Shown here: positions 51,061 through 59,134 of the stretch, one piece after another
Layout of the letters: each line of letters opens with the position of its first letter
How positions within the stretch are numbered: position 1 is the stretch's first letter
Origin: an uncultured Collinsella sp.
GTDB taxonomy: Bacteria; Actinomycetota; Coriobacteriia; Coriobacteriales; Coriobacteriaceae
Direction of reading: 5' to 3'
Assembly (NCBI GenBank): GCA_900545605.1
Contig: UQZL01000001.1
Location: 1-64,000, forward strand
DNA: 64,000 bases
Made by a program: the position numbers and the translations under genes
Notes under the pieces: model-generated
Seen by the model: the letters and a program-made list of their open reading frames with translations, nothing else
The model's database searches: none
What the model was told of the DNA's origin: nothing

Positions 51061-52245
51061 GTGGCTAAGGCTAAGGCTAAGGCGAAGAAAAAGACGACGG
51101 GGGCGCGGGCTAAGCGTGACCGTCGTCGGAAACTCGCGACCGAAGCGCCCGTGTCTGCCGAGGAGTTGTTGGCGAGCGTACCGGGGCTCGATGCGCTGCA
51201 GGATGTTCCGGCGTTTGATGACCTGCCGGTCGATGAAGCCCAGCAGACTGCCTTTGATGATTTCTGCGCACATGCCGAGGAGCCCGAGCAGATGCAGCTG
51301 GGTGCCGTTATTCGCCTGGATCGCGGGTTTCCGCTGGTGGCCACTGCCGACGACACCTTTCGCGCCGAGCATGCCGTGGGGTTTGCCAAGTCGCGCGGCG
51401 AGGACGAGGTCCTGCTGCCTGCCGTGGGCGACCGTGTGGCGGTGCGCCGCGCTCCCGGGCACGATATGGGCGTGATTGAGTGCGTGCTGCCGCGCCGTAC
51501 GAGCTTTGAGCGTTGGCGCGGCCGTGCCCGTGGAGAGCGCCAGGTGCTCTGCTCCAACGTGGATAGCGTGCTAATCGTGCAGGCGCTCGGTGCCGGTGAG
51601 GTGCTGCTCGACCGCGTGGCGCGCTCGCTGGTGTTGGCGCTCGACTGCGATGCCGAGCCGGTGGTGGTGCTTACCAAAGCTGACCGCTGCGATGCCGAGG
51701 AGCTCGAGCGCGATCTGGACCGCGTGCGCCGCCTGGTGGGTCCGGACGTGCGCGTGATCGTGACGTCCTCTGCCGAGGGCCGCGGCCTGGACGAGGTCCG
51801 TGCCTGCGTGCCCGCCGGGAGCTGCGCCATGATTCTGGGCGAGTCGGGTGCCGGTAAGTCGACGCTGCTCAATGCACTGCTGGGCCACGATACGTTGGCG
51901 ACCGGCGGTGTGCGCGAACGCGACGACCAGGGCCGTCACACTACCGTCGCGCGCGTGATGGTGGCGCTGCCGGGCGACGCCGGCGTGATCGCCGATGCCC
52001 CGGGCCTGCGCAGCCTACCGCTCGTGGGTCACGAGCGGGGTCTGGCGCGCGCCTTCCCCGAGATTGTCGAGGCATCGCGCGCGTGCCGGTTTGGCGATTG
52101 CACACATACCCATGAGCCGGGTTGCGCCGTTCGCGAGGCCGAGGACGCCGGGCAGATTGACAGCCTGCGTCTGGAAACGTTCCAAAACCTGGCGTCATCC
52201 ATGCGCGTGAGCGCTCAAATGCTCGATCCCGATGTCCATCTGTAA
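51061..52245 (+). CDS. rsgA: ribosome small-subunit-dependent GTPase A
   Basis: The 394-residue circularly permuted GTPase aids late 30S subunit maturation. After a Lys/Arg-rich N-terminus (AKAKAKAKKKTT) and an OB fold come the permuted motifs: G4 VLTKADR near residue 205, then G1 LGESGAGKSTLLNALLG near 262, G2 GRHTTVAR near 295 and G3 DAPGLRSL near 315. The zinc-binding tail has CRFGDCTHTHEPGCAV near 350. The GTG start at 51061 follows GGAGG by five bases. The protein is about 90 residues longer than many relatives, mostly at the N-terminus. Confidence 0.93.
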   Translation: MAKAKAKAKKKTTGARAKRDRRRKLATEAPVSAEELLASVPGLDALQDVPAFDDLPVDEAQQTAFDDFCAHAEEPEQMQLGAVIRLDRGFPLVATADDTFRAEHAVGFAKSRGEDEVLLPAVGDRVAVRRAPGHDMGVIECVLPRRTSFERWRGRARGERQVLCSNVDSVLIVQALGAGEVLLDRVARSLVLALDCDAEPVVVLTKADRCDAEELERDLDRVRRLVGPDVRVIVTSSAEGRGLDEVRACVPAGSCAMILGESGAGKSTLLNALLGHDTLATGGVRERDDQGRHTTVARVMVALPGDAGVIADAPGLRSLPLVGHERGLARAFPEIVEASRACRFGDCTHTHEPGCAVREAEDAGQIDSLRLETFQNLASSMRVSAQMLDPDVHL

Positions 52246-52263
52246 TTGATTTTTCCTATGACA

Positions 52264-52297
52264 GCCGTCTCCCAACTGTTCGGGAGACGGCTTTTTT
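52264..52297 (+). terminator. terminator of rsgA
   Basis: A perfect 10-bp stem GCCGTCTCCC / GGGAGACGGC (52264-52273 with 52282-52291) is followed by TTTTTTG. Confidence 0.9.
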
Positions 52298-52497
52298 GCT
52301 GCGGAAAAGCCTCGAAACATGCAGCTTGCTGACGTGCTGACCAAAACCTTGCCATGAGCTTGACGGGCTGGTCAGCTTTTGGTCAGCGATTGGTTTGACA
52401 TCGAAAACCAAGATCGCGATTGCGCCGCTTTGCACTCTGACCGCCCAGACAATGGTGGTACGGGCATTCGCCCGGCACTGCCATGAGAGGAGCGGCC

Positions 52498-53157
52498 GTG
52501 AACAAGAGCAAGCGCATCGCCATCAGTCTGGTCGCGGGCGTGCTCGCTGTTCTGCTCTGCATGGTTTACGGCTCGTCGATCCGCTCGCAAGCCGAACGGG
52601 TCCAGGCTGAGACCTTGGCTAAGTACGGTGGCGATCGCGTCGAGGTATGCGTCGCGGCGCGCGATATCGATGTGGGCGAGACCCTCGATGAGACCAATGT
52701 CATAACCCAGGAATGGCTGACGAGTCTGCTGCCGCGTGACGCGGCGACCGAGCTGCGCCAGGTGCGCGGCGACGTGACGACTTCGCGTGTTCCCAAAAAC
52801 GCCGTGATCTGCAATGTCTACACCAAGGCCGAGAGCCACAAGCTCGAGGTGCCTAAGGGCAAGGTCGCCGTTTCGGTGGCGGTCGATGCCGAGCACTCGG
52901 TCGGCGGCGCCACGGGCGTGGGCAGCTACGTGGATGTGTATGTGCAAAAAGACGGCGTAACCGATCGGCTGTGCGGCGCGTACGTGATCGATACCAGTGA
53001 GGATTCCGGTGCCACGCGCGAGGGCAAGATCGAATGGGTGACGCTGGCGGCTGACCCCGAAGACGTCAAGGAACTGCTGGGAGCCTCGGGCAAGGGAACG
53101 GTCAGCTTGACGATTCCTGCCACGGCGCGCGGCAAAAAGAGCGGAGGCGACGAGTGA
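52498..53157 (+). CDS. cpaB: Flp pilus assembly protein CpaB/RcpC (SAF domain)
   Basis: The 219-residue protein has an N-terminal membrane anchor (about 5-25; RIAISLVAGVLAVLLCMVYG). A SAF domain follows (about 50-110; VEVCVAARDIDVGETLDETN), then a second small beta domain. CpaB forms part of the Tad/Flp secretion apparatus at the envelope. GTG 52498 is preferred because GAGAGGAG lies five bases upstream and translation then begins MNKSKRIAIS; an ATG at 52483 would add five residues. Its end overlaps the tadZ start (TGATG), so the operon is translationally coupled. No signal peptidase site is evident. Confidence 0.85.
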   Translation: MNKSKRIAISLVAGVLAVLLCMVYGSSIRSQAERVQAETLAKYGGDRVEVCVAARDIDVGETLDETNVITQEWLTSLLPRDAATELRQVRGDVTTSRVPKNAVICNVYTKAESHKLEVPKGKVAVSVAVDAEHSVGGATGVGSYVDVYVQKDGVTDRLCGAYVIDTSEDSGATREGKIEWVTLAADPEDVKELLGASGKGTVSLTIPATARGKKSGGDE

Positions 53158-54806
53158 TGAAGGCGATCTGGCTTGCGTGCTGCGCGTGCGGCGATTACGG
53201 GCTGTTGCAGCGGGAAGTCGAGGGCCGTGATGCGGGTGCACAGGTGCTTCGCGTGGGTGACCTGGACGGGCTGATTTCCATGGCTCGGGCGTTTCCGTCG
53301 CGCCGCGGGGCTGCCATCATCGCGGCGTCTCTGTTTGATACCGAAGATGTGCGCAAGACTGTTGCGCGCCTGACGGCCGAAGGCCGCGTGAGTCGCGTGG
53401 TCGTGTTGATAGAAGCGCTCGATCCGTCGGATATCGAGGGGCTGTTTCGCGCGGGGGCGACCGAGGTCATCGCTGCGCACAGTATATGCGGCAACGGGCG
53501 CGCGGGCGAGGGAGCGGTTGATTCCGATCGGCACATGACGATTGAGCCCGATGCTTTTGTTGATAGGGAACCCGGGGCGCCTCGCGCTACAAGAGGCCCG
53601 CGTGTTGATGATTATGGAAAAGCGGAAGCCGAGCATGGTCGGCGCCCCCGGAACCCCCTTGTATACGATGACGCTGGAGGGCCGGCGCAGCATGCTGGCG
53701 ACTCCCCGGCTGTAGATATGGGATACGTGCACGGCGTGAATCTGGCGGATGAACTCGACGAAGTTGAGGGCTTTGCCGGGTGCGGCGAGTTATCGCTGAT
53801 GCAGCATGAGCAGATTGCGCAGAACGAACCTGCCTCGCAGACCGAACAAGCTGCCATGCCGGCTTGGACGCAGCGTGTGGTTGCGGCGGGGGAAACGGGG
53901 ACGCTGCCACCGACGCCCGCTCCGCCTCCTCCGATGCCGCCGGCAGACGCTGCCGCTCCGCAGCATCGAGCTCCGGTCATCTGTGCCATTTCGGGTTCGG
54001 GCGGTTGCGGCAAGTCGACGATCGTTGCCACCATGGCACACACATCGTCGCTGTTGGGCTTGCGTGCCGCCGTGCTCGACCTGGACTTGATGTTTGGAAA
54101 CCTTTACGACTTGTTAGGCGTCGATGCTCCGCGCGATATGGCGGCACTTATCGAGCCGTCGGCGGCGGGCGCGCTCACCGAACCGGATATCGTAGCCACA
54201 TCGATACGCGTGGCGCCGGGCGTTACGCTCTGGGGTCCCGTCGCGGCGCCCGAGCAAGCCGAGCTCATGGCACGTCCGGTGGAGTTACTGCTTGATGTCC
54301 TGCGTCGCGAATCCGACGTGGTCTTTATCGATACCTCGGTCTTTTGGGGCGACGCCGTGGCGGCTGCGGTGGCGGCGAGCGACCGTTGCCTGGTCGTTGG
54401 CGATGCGGCGGTGTCGTCCGCGACATCGGCGTCGCGCGTCATTGAACTGGCAAGTCGAGTGGGTGTGCCGCGCACGCGCATGAGCGCCGTATTCAACCGG
54501 TTCGGTGCGCGCGGGGCAGACGAAGACGTCGCCATGCGCTTTGAGATTGCCTGTGCGTTGAGCTCCAAGATTCGTATCGCCGATGGCGGGCAGGATCTCG
54601 CCGCGCTCATGGCGTTTGGGCGCGCTGACGAGGCAGTGGGGCAGACCAGCGCTTTTGCGACCAGCGTGCGCGAGGCCACGCGCGAGATGCTCGTGGAACT
54701 GGGGTGCGCCGTCGGCCCTTGGAGCGATATGGTCGCCGACCGTGCAACGCGCACCGAACGCCCGCGTATCCGCCTTCCCTGGTCGCGCGAGGGTGATCAG
54801 CGATGA
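53157..54806 (+). CDS. tadZ: Flp pilus assembly ATPase-like TadZ/CpaE
   Basis: The 549-residue protein has an N-terminal receiver-like region (1-115; IIAASLFDTEDVRKTVARL and LFRAGATEVIAA). A long disordered linker rich in Pro/Gln/Ala follows (about 120-270). A C-terminal MinD/ParA-like P-loop domain (about 273-530) completes it, with ISGSGGCGKSTIVATMAH and AAVLDLDLMFGNLYDLLG. The first Lys of the classic deviant Walker A (KGG) is replaced by Ser. CpaE/TadZ polarises the Tad machine. The linker is unusually long. An in-frame GTG lies one codon upstream. Confidence 0.85.
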   Translation: MKAIWLACCACGDYGLLQREVEGRDAGAQVLRVGDLDGLISMARAFPSRRGAAIIAASLFDTEDVRKTVARLTAEGRVSRVVVLIEALDPSDIEGLFRAGATEVIAAHSICGNGRAGEGAVDSDRHMTIEPDAFVDREPGAPRATRGPRVDDYGKAEAEHGRRPRNPLVYDDAGGPAQHAGDSPAVDMGYVHGVNLADELDEVEGFAGCGELSLMQHEQIAQNEPASQTEQAAMPAWTQRVVAAGETGTLPPTPAPPPPMPPADAAAPQHRAPVICAISGSGGCGKSTIVATMAHTSSLLGLRAAVLDLDLMFGNLYDLLGVDAPRDMAALIEPSAAGALTEPDIVATSIRVAPGVTLWGPVAAPEQAELMARPVELLLDVLRRESDVVFIDTSVFWGDAVAAAVAASDRCLVVGDAAVSSATSASRVIELASRVGVPRTRMSAVFNRFGARGADEDVAMRFEIACALSSKIRIADGGQDLAALMAFGRADEAVGQTSAFATSVREATREMLVELGCAVGPWSDMVADRATRTERPRIRLPWSREGDQR

Positions 54807-56131
54807 GCCTGCAAACGAGGATTAAGGCTGCCGGCGCTGCAGCGGCGGCAGCGCCTGTAGATGCGGGGCGTCGCCGCGCGGTGAAACGACGCACCAAGCG
54901 CGCCGTGATGGACCGCATGGGTTACGACGAAGTGGCACGTATCAGTGCCTATATCGACCCGGCACTTGCCCGCTCGGAATTGCGTCCCGCGGTGGAGGCG
55001 GCGCTCAATGTTGAGGAGCCGACCGATCTCGCGACGCCCGAGCGCGAGACCATCATCGACGAGATTTTGGATGACGTGGTGGGCCTGGGGCCGTTGCAGC
55101 CGCTCATCGAGGACGACACCGTTACCGAGATCATGATCAACGGCTGCCGCTCGGCTTTCTTTGAACGCGGCGGCGTCTTGCACCCCATCGAGCATGCGTT
55201 TGAGGATGATGAGCAGATCCGTGTGCTTATCGACCGCATCATCTCGCCACTTGGCCGCCGTATCGACGAGCGCAGCCCCATCGTCAACGCCCGCCTCAAA
55301 ACGGGCTATCGCGTCAACGCGGTGATTCCGCCTGTGGCGATTGACGGACCGATTCTCACCATCCGAAAGTTCTCGGACCGCATCTGCTCGCTGGACGAGC
55401 TTGTGGGGCTGGGGTCGCTGCCGCTTTGGTATGCGCAGCTGTTGTCGTGCGCGGTGTCGCTGCGACAGGACCTGGCGGTTGCGGGAGGCACGGGATCTGG
55501 CAAGACCACCCTGCTCAACGCGTTATCATGCGAGATTTCCACTGGCGAGCGCATCGTGACGATCGAGGACTCTGCCGAGCTCAAGTTTGCGCATCATCCG
55601 CACGTGGTGCGCCTGGAGGCGCGCGAGGCTTCAATTGAGGGCGAGGGCGCGGTGACGATCCGCGACCTGGTGACCAATGCCCTGCGCATGCGCCCCGACC
55701 GCATCGTGGTGGGCGAGGTGCGCGGTGCCGAGTGCTGCGACATGTTGCAGGCCATGAACACGGGCCACGACGGGTCGCTCACCACACTTCATGCGGGTTC
55801 AGAACAGGAGACCGTGGTGCGTCTGACGTTGCTTGCACGTTATGGCATCGATCTGCCGAGCGAGCTCATCGAGGAGCAGATTGCCATGGCGCTCGACGGC
55901 ATCGTGATGTCCGAGCGTCATGCGGACGGCAGGCGCTTTGTGTCCTCGTATTCGGGGGTGCGGCGCGGCACGTCGGGTGGCGTGGAGCTCGAGCGCTACG
56001 TGACCTTCGACGCCGCCGAGCGCACCTGGACGCTCGACCGCGAGCCGCCGTTTATTGCAGAAGGCTTGCGGTCGGGAACGCTCACACAAGAGGAGGTGGA
56101 CGAATGGAGGTCGTTGTGCCCCTCGTCGTAG
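54803..56131 (+). CDS. tadA: Tad pilus secretion ATPase TadA/CpaF
   Basis: The 442-residue hexameric ATPase of type IV secretion ATPase type powers Flp pilin assembly. It has DDVVGLGPLQPLIEDDTVTE near residue 92, Walker A VAGGTGSGKTTLLNAL near 230, an Asp box near ERIVTIEDSAELKF, Walker B MRPDRIVVGEVRGAE near 298, and a His box HDGSLTTLHAG near 325. The ATGA overlap with tadZ (54803-54806) shows translational coupling. The first 35 residues are basic and Ala-rich. Both this and TadZ are cytosolic. Confidence 0.93.
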   Translation: MSLQTRIKAAGAAAAAAPVDAGRRRAVKRRTKRAVMDRMGYDEVARISAYIDPALARSELRPAVEAALNVEEPTDLATPERETIIDEILDDVVGLGPLQPLIEDDTVTEIMINGCRSAFFERGGVLHPIEHAFEDDEQIRVLIDRIISPLGRRIDERSPIVNARLKTGYRVNAVIPPVAIDGPILTIRKFSDRICSLDELVGLGSLPLWYAQLLSCAVSLRQDLAVAGGTGSGKTTLLNALSCEISTGERIVTIEDSAELKFAHHPHVVRLEAREASIEGEGAVTIRDLVTNALRMRPDRIVVGEVRGAECCDMLQAMNTGHDGSLTTLHAGSEQETVVRLTLLARYGIDLPSELIEEQIAMALDGIVMSERHADGRRFVSSYSGVRRGTSGGVELERYVTFDAAERTWTLDREPPFIAEGLRSGTLTQEEVDEWRSLCPSS

Positions 56132-57030
56132 GGGGTTTGGCTGGGCTTTCGGTCGCGGTGGCGTGCGGTGCGGAGCCTCATGCGCCGCGGATGCCACCGG
56201 CGGAGTTGGCACGTCGGGTGCTTGAATCGGTAGCGGAGAAATTACCGCGCGAGCTAGTGGAAAACGATCCGCTTAAAAAGATCGCCCGCTCGTGGGCATC
56301 GTTGGTTCCAGTGCATCGTCTTGGCTTAGTTATTGAGGATGATGCGGCGCGCCTGACGTTTCTGTTGCTGTCGAGCGGTGCCTGCTGCATTGCCCTAACC
56401 ATGGTGTCGTTGTCGCCCATCGGCTTTGTTCTGGGGCTGGTGGCGCCGCCTGGCGTGGGCGCTGCACGTGACACCTTCGACCATCGTCGTGAGCAACACG
56501 ATGTGGAAGAGGCCATGCCCGAGGCCTTTACGGCGCTTTCCATGTCGCTTGCCTCGGGGCACTCTCTTGCCCAGGGCATGCGGTTTGTGGGCGCCCATGC
56601 GCAAGAACCGGTGCATACCGAGTTTTTGCGGGTAGCGGCGGCGATTGATTGCGGTATCTCGGCGACCGATGCGCTCGATGACCTGCTTGTTCGCATTGAT
56701 GCCCCTGGTCTTTCGCTCGTGACGCTGGCGCTCAAGGTGTCGCAGCGCACCGGCGCTCCGCTTGCCGATTTATTGTCCGAGGCATCGAGCATGGTGGGGG
56801 AGCGCATTGAGCTCAAGCGTCGCCTGGACGTCAAGACGTCGCAGGCGCGTATGTCGGCGCATATGGTCGCGGCGATGCCGGCGGGCATGTGCGCAGTGCT
56901 TGCCCTGCTTTCGGCCGACTTTCGCCGTGGTCTTGCAACGCCGGCGGGCGCCGGCGCCGTTGTGCTGGGGCTTGCCCTCAACGCCGTTGCCCTGGTGGTT
57001 ATTCGGCGCATTATGCGGGTGGAGTTATGA
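56104..57030 (+). CDS. tadB: Tad pilus inner-membrane platform protein TadB
   Basis: The 308-residue protein has a T2SSF/GspF-like domain (about 150-275; EEAMPEAFTALSMSLASGHSL and LALKVSQRTGAPLADLLSEAS). It also has hydrophobic segments at residues about 1-20, 90-130 and the C-terminus. It forms the membrane platform for the pilus with TadC. ATG 56104 overlaps the end of tadA by 28 bases and has GAGGAGG about seven bases upstream within tadA. Its last bases overlap the ATG of tadC. Confidence 0.88.
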   Translation: MEVVVPLVVGGLAGLSVAVACGAEPHAPRMPPAELARRVLESVAEKLPRELVENDPLKKIARSWASLVPVHRLGLVIEDDAARLTFLLLSSGACCIALTMVSLSPIGFVLGLVAPPGVGAARDTFDHRREQHDVEEAMPEAFTALSMSLASGHSLAQGMRFVGAHAQEPVHTEFLRVAAAIDCGISATDALDDLLVRIDAPGLSLVTLALKVSQRTGAPLADLLSEASSMVGERIELKRRLDVKTSQARMSAHMVAAMPAGMCAVLALLSADFRRGLATPAGAGAVVLGLALNAVALVVIRRIMRVEL

Positions 57031-57668
57031 GTGCCCTGGTCGGCGCTGCGGCTTGTTTGTGTGCGCTCAGCGTGTTCGTTGCGACGGGTTTGGACCGGGC
57101 GGATGCGCTCAAGCTCGCCGAAGCGTGCAGGTGCGAGGCGGTGCTGGTCGCTGCCGCGGGTCGCTCGGTGGTCGATGCTCTGACCGCGCGAGTGAAGGGC
57201 GCGGTTGGAGCGGGCGGCCCGGCGCGAGTGTCGCTCGGCGAAGTGTCCGAGATGATCGATGTTGTGCGCTTGGGTCTTTCGGCCGGTCTTTCGTTTGATG
57301 CGGCGCTTGAGATTTTCTGCGCCAACCGCCGGTCAGTGCTGGCTCTTCGCCTTGAGCGCGCCTGCATGGCGTGGCAGGTGGGCGTGGGCACGCGTGAGGA
57401 CGAGTTGTTGGCCGCCGCGCGCGACCTGGACGTGCGAGCGCTCGAGACCTTTGCCATCACGGTGGGGCAGGCGCTCGCCCTGGGTGCCCCACTTGCCGAG
57501 ACGCTGGCCGCTCAAAGTCGCGAGATCCGTGCGGCTCATCGCGCCGCGGTCGAGCGCGAGATCGAGCGTGCGCCCGTCAAGCTGCTGATTCCCATCGGCA
57601 CGCTCATCTTGCCGGCGTTGCTTCTGTCCATATTGGGCCCGCTGCTGGGAGCAGGCGGGATGATGTAG
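57027..57668 (+). CDS. tadC: Tad pilus inner-membrane platform protein TadC
   Basis: The 213-residue protein has a T2SSF-like domain (SEMIDVVRLGLSAGLSFDAALEIF and TVGQALALGAPLAETLAAQSREIR) and hydrophobic ends. It is shorter than typical TadC, which often has about 300 residues; the N-terminal region is trimmed. ATGA overlap with tadB. With TadB it anchors the TadA motor. Confidence 0.83.
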   Translation: MSALVGAAACLCALSVFVATGLDRADALKLAEACRCEAVLVAAAGRSVVDALTARVKGAVGAGGPARVSLGEVSEMIDVVRLGLSAGLSFDAALEIFCANRRSVLALRLERACMAWQVGVGTREDELLAAARDLDVRALETFAITVGQALALGAPLAETLAAQSREIRAAHRAAVEREIERAPVKLLIPIGTLILPALLLSILGPLLGAGGMM

Positions 57669-57678
57669 GGAGGAATAC

Positions 57679-57912
57679 ATGAACACGATGACTGACGCTG
57701 CTGGCAAGGTCCAGGGCTGGGCGTCTTGCCGGGCGGCACATGTTCGTCAGCGCGCCAAGGAACTATTGCAGGAGGAGAGTGCACAGGGTACCACCGAGTA
57801 TGCCATCTTGGTCGGCGTGCTCGTGGTGATCGCGATTATCGCCATCGTCGCATTTAAGGGCAAGGTCCAAGATCTATGGAACGCTATCAGCGAGGGCATC
57901 AACAACCTGTAG
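57679..57912 (+). CDS. flp: Flp-family type IVb pilin
   Basis: The 77-residue prepilin has a 40-residue leader and then EESAQGTTEYAILVGVLVV, the hydrophobic assembly helix. Prepilin cleavage is expected after Gly in AQG|TTEYAI, leaving a short mature pilin with the Glu at position 5-like place and Tyr after it. It forms the pilus filament. The leader is much longer than that of many Flp pilins. AGGGAGGAATAC lies before the ATG and follows tadC by 10 bases, consistent with high expression. Confidence 0.88.
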   Translation: MNTMTDAAGKVQGWASCRAAHVRQRAKELLQEESAQGTTEYAILVGVLVVIAIIAIVAFKGKVQDLWNAISEGINNL

Positions 57913-58439
57913 AGGGCGAGCGCCCCATCGGGGTGCTGCTGGTGTTTGCTTGCCTGACCGTGGCGATAGCGGCGGTGCTTTGGGGGCTTAACGCCGCGCG
58001 GCAGCAGCGTCCTGGGACCGCCTCCGATTTGGGCTCAGATTCGGCGGTGGCGTCTCAAAAAGATGAGATGCGAGATGCGGACGATTCGGATGTCGCTGTC
58101 ACGGCGCAAACCTTTCTGCGGACGCTCGACAAGCGGTCTGGCACTGCGACGGATTTGCCTGAGGACAACGCGATTGCGGTCCGGCTTGCATGGTCCGAGG
58201 ACCGGCCGATGACCGAGGCAGCGGCAGACCTGTTGCGCGCCTACCGCGAGGTGCCCACGGCCCAGCTCGCCCTGAGCGGCTATCTCGATATTAAGGGCAA
58301 CGTATGGGGCGCCATCGTGCGCGATGGGCGAGGCTGGGTCGATATGGTGACGGTTGCTGCGGATGCCGGCGATGTCTCGTGCCGCCTGCGTGCCGTGCGT
58401 CTGGTTCCGCAAACAACGGAGTCAAAGGAGGGGTCGTGA
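57876..58439 (+). CDS. hypothetical membrane-anchored protein of the Tad locus
   Basis: The 187-residue protein has a predicted transmembrane helix (about 18-40; IGVLLVFACLTVAIAAVLWGL) and a soluble, mostly acidic outer part with no domain I recognise. It begins inside flp (37-base overlap) in another frame. The start codon ATG 57876 has only a weak upstream site; a GTG near 57931 is an alternative. Its position between the pilin and a second pilin-like gene suggests a role in pilus biogenesis or a minor subunit. Confidence 0.6.
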   Translation: MERYQRGHQQPVEGERPIGVLLVFACLTVAIAAVLWGLNAARQQRPGTASDLGSDSAVASQKDEMRDADDSDVAVTAQTFLRTLDKRSGTATDLPEDNAIAVRLAWSEDRPMTEAAADLLRAYREVPTAQLALSGYLDIKGNVWGAIVRDGRGWVDMVTVAADAGDVSCRLRAVRLVPQTTESKEGS

Positions 58440-58440
58440 A

Positions 58441-58659
58441 ATGCATGATGTCCTGCGTGAGGAATCTGCTCAGTCGACCGTCGAATACGCCATCGTCACC
58501 GTGGCGCTGTTATCGATTGTGCTGGCGATTGCGGGGCTTTGGCGCGCTGGCGCCGATGGGCGCTTGGCGGCACTGGTCGAGCGGGCGGCGTCTCATGGCG
58601 TCGCCCCATCGTCGGTTATCGATGCCGCGACGGGTGCCAAGGACATCGCTCTGTATTGA
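58441..58659 (+). CDS. second Flp-like small pilin-like protein
   Basis: The 72-residue protein has LREESAQSTVEYAIVTVALL then SIVLAIAGLWRAG, so it has the same EESAQ-x-T-x-EYA pilin signature as flp with Ser in place of Gly before the cleavage site. Gly at -1 is usual for prepilin peptidase, so its processing is in question. AAAGGAGG lies about nine bases before the ATG. It may be a minor pilin or a TadE-related membrane subunit. Confidence 0.7.
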   Translation: MHDVLREESAQSTVEYAIVTVALLSIVLAIAGLWRAGADGRLAALVERAASHGVAPSSVIDAATGAKDIALY

Positions 58660-59134
58660 TATCGCGTGCGAGGATCGGGCGCAATCTACGGTCGAGGCCG
58701 CCTTTTTGCTGCCGACGTTTTTGACACTTATCTTGCTCGCGTTGCAGCCGGTGTGCCTGCTCTATACGCGTGCGGTCATGGAGTCTGCCGCCGCCGAGAC
58801 CGCGCGGCTTATGACCACGACGACGGTTGAGGACGACGATAACCTTAAGGAGTTCACTCGCCGCAGACTTGCCGCGGTGCCCAACGTCTCGATTTTTCAT
58901 GCCGGCGGGCCGCTGTCGTGGGATATCGAGTTGGGGCGGGCCGGTGCCGGTGGCGTTTCGTCCGTGTCTGTTGCCGGCGAGGTTAAGCCGCTGCCCGTGA
59001 TCGGTGCATTTGTGCAGGCCATGGGCAGTGCGGGTGAGGGCGGCTATGTCGAGCTCAAGGTCGACGTCTCGTATCGATCGCGTCCCGAATGGCTGGAGGG
59101 AGATTATGATTCATGGATTGCTGCATGGGATTAG
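58622..59134 (+). CDS. TadE-like pilus protein
   Basis: The 170-residue protein has an N-terminal AQSTVEAAFLLPTFLTLILLAL segment, the TadE/TadG signature with Glu after TV, split from the rest by the membrane helix. The remaining 120 residues are a soluble beta-rich domain ending EWLEGDYDSWIAAWD. Translation probably begins at ATG 58622, inside the preceding gene (38-base overlap); a GTG at 58634 is a second choice. TadE-like proteins are minor pseudopilins processed with Flp. Confidence 0.78.
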   Translation: MPRRVPRTSLCIDIACEDRAQSTVEAAFLLPTFLTLILLALQPVCLLYTRAVMESAAAETARLMTTTTVEDDDNLKEFTRRRLAAVPNVSIFHAGGPLSWDIELGRAGAGGVSSVSVAGEVKPLPVIGAFVQAMGSAGEGGYVELKVDVSYRSRPEWLEGDYDSWIAAWD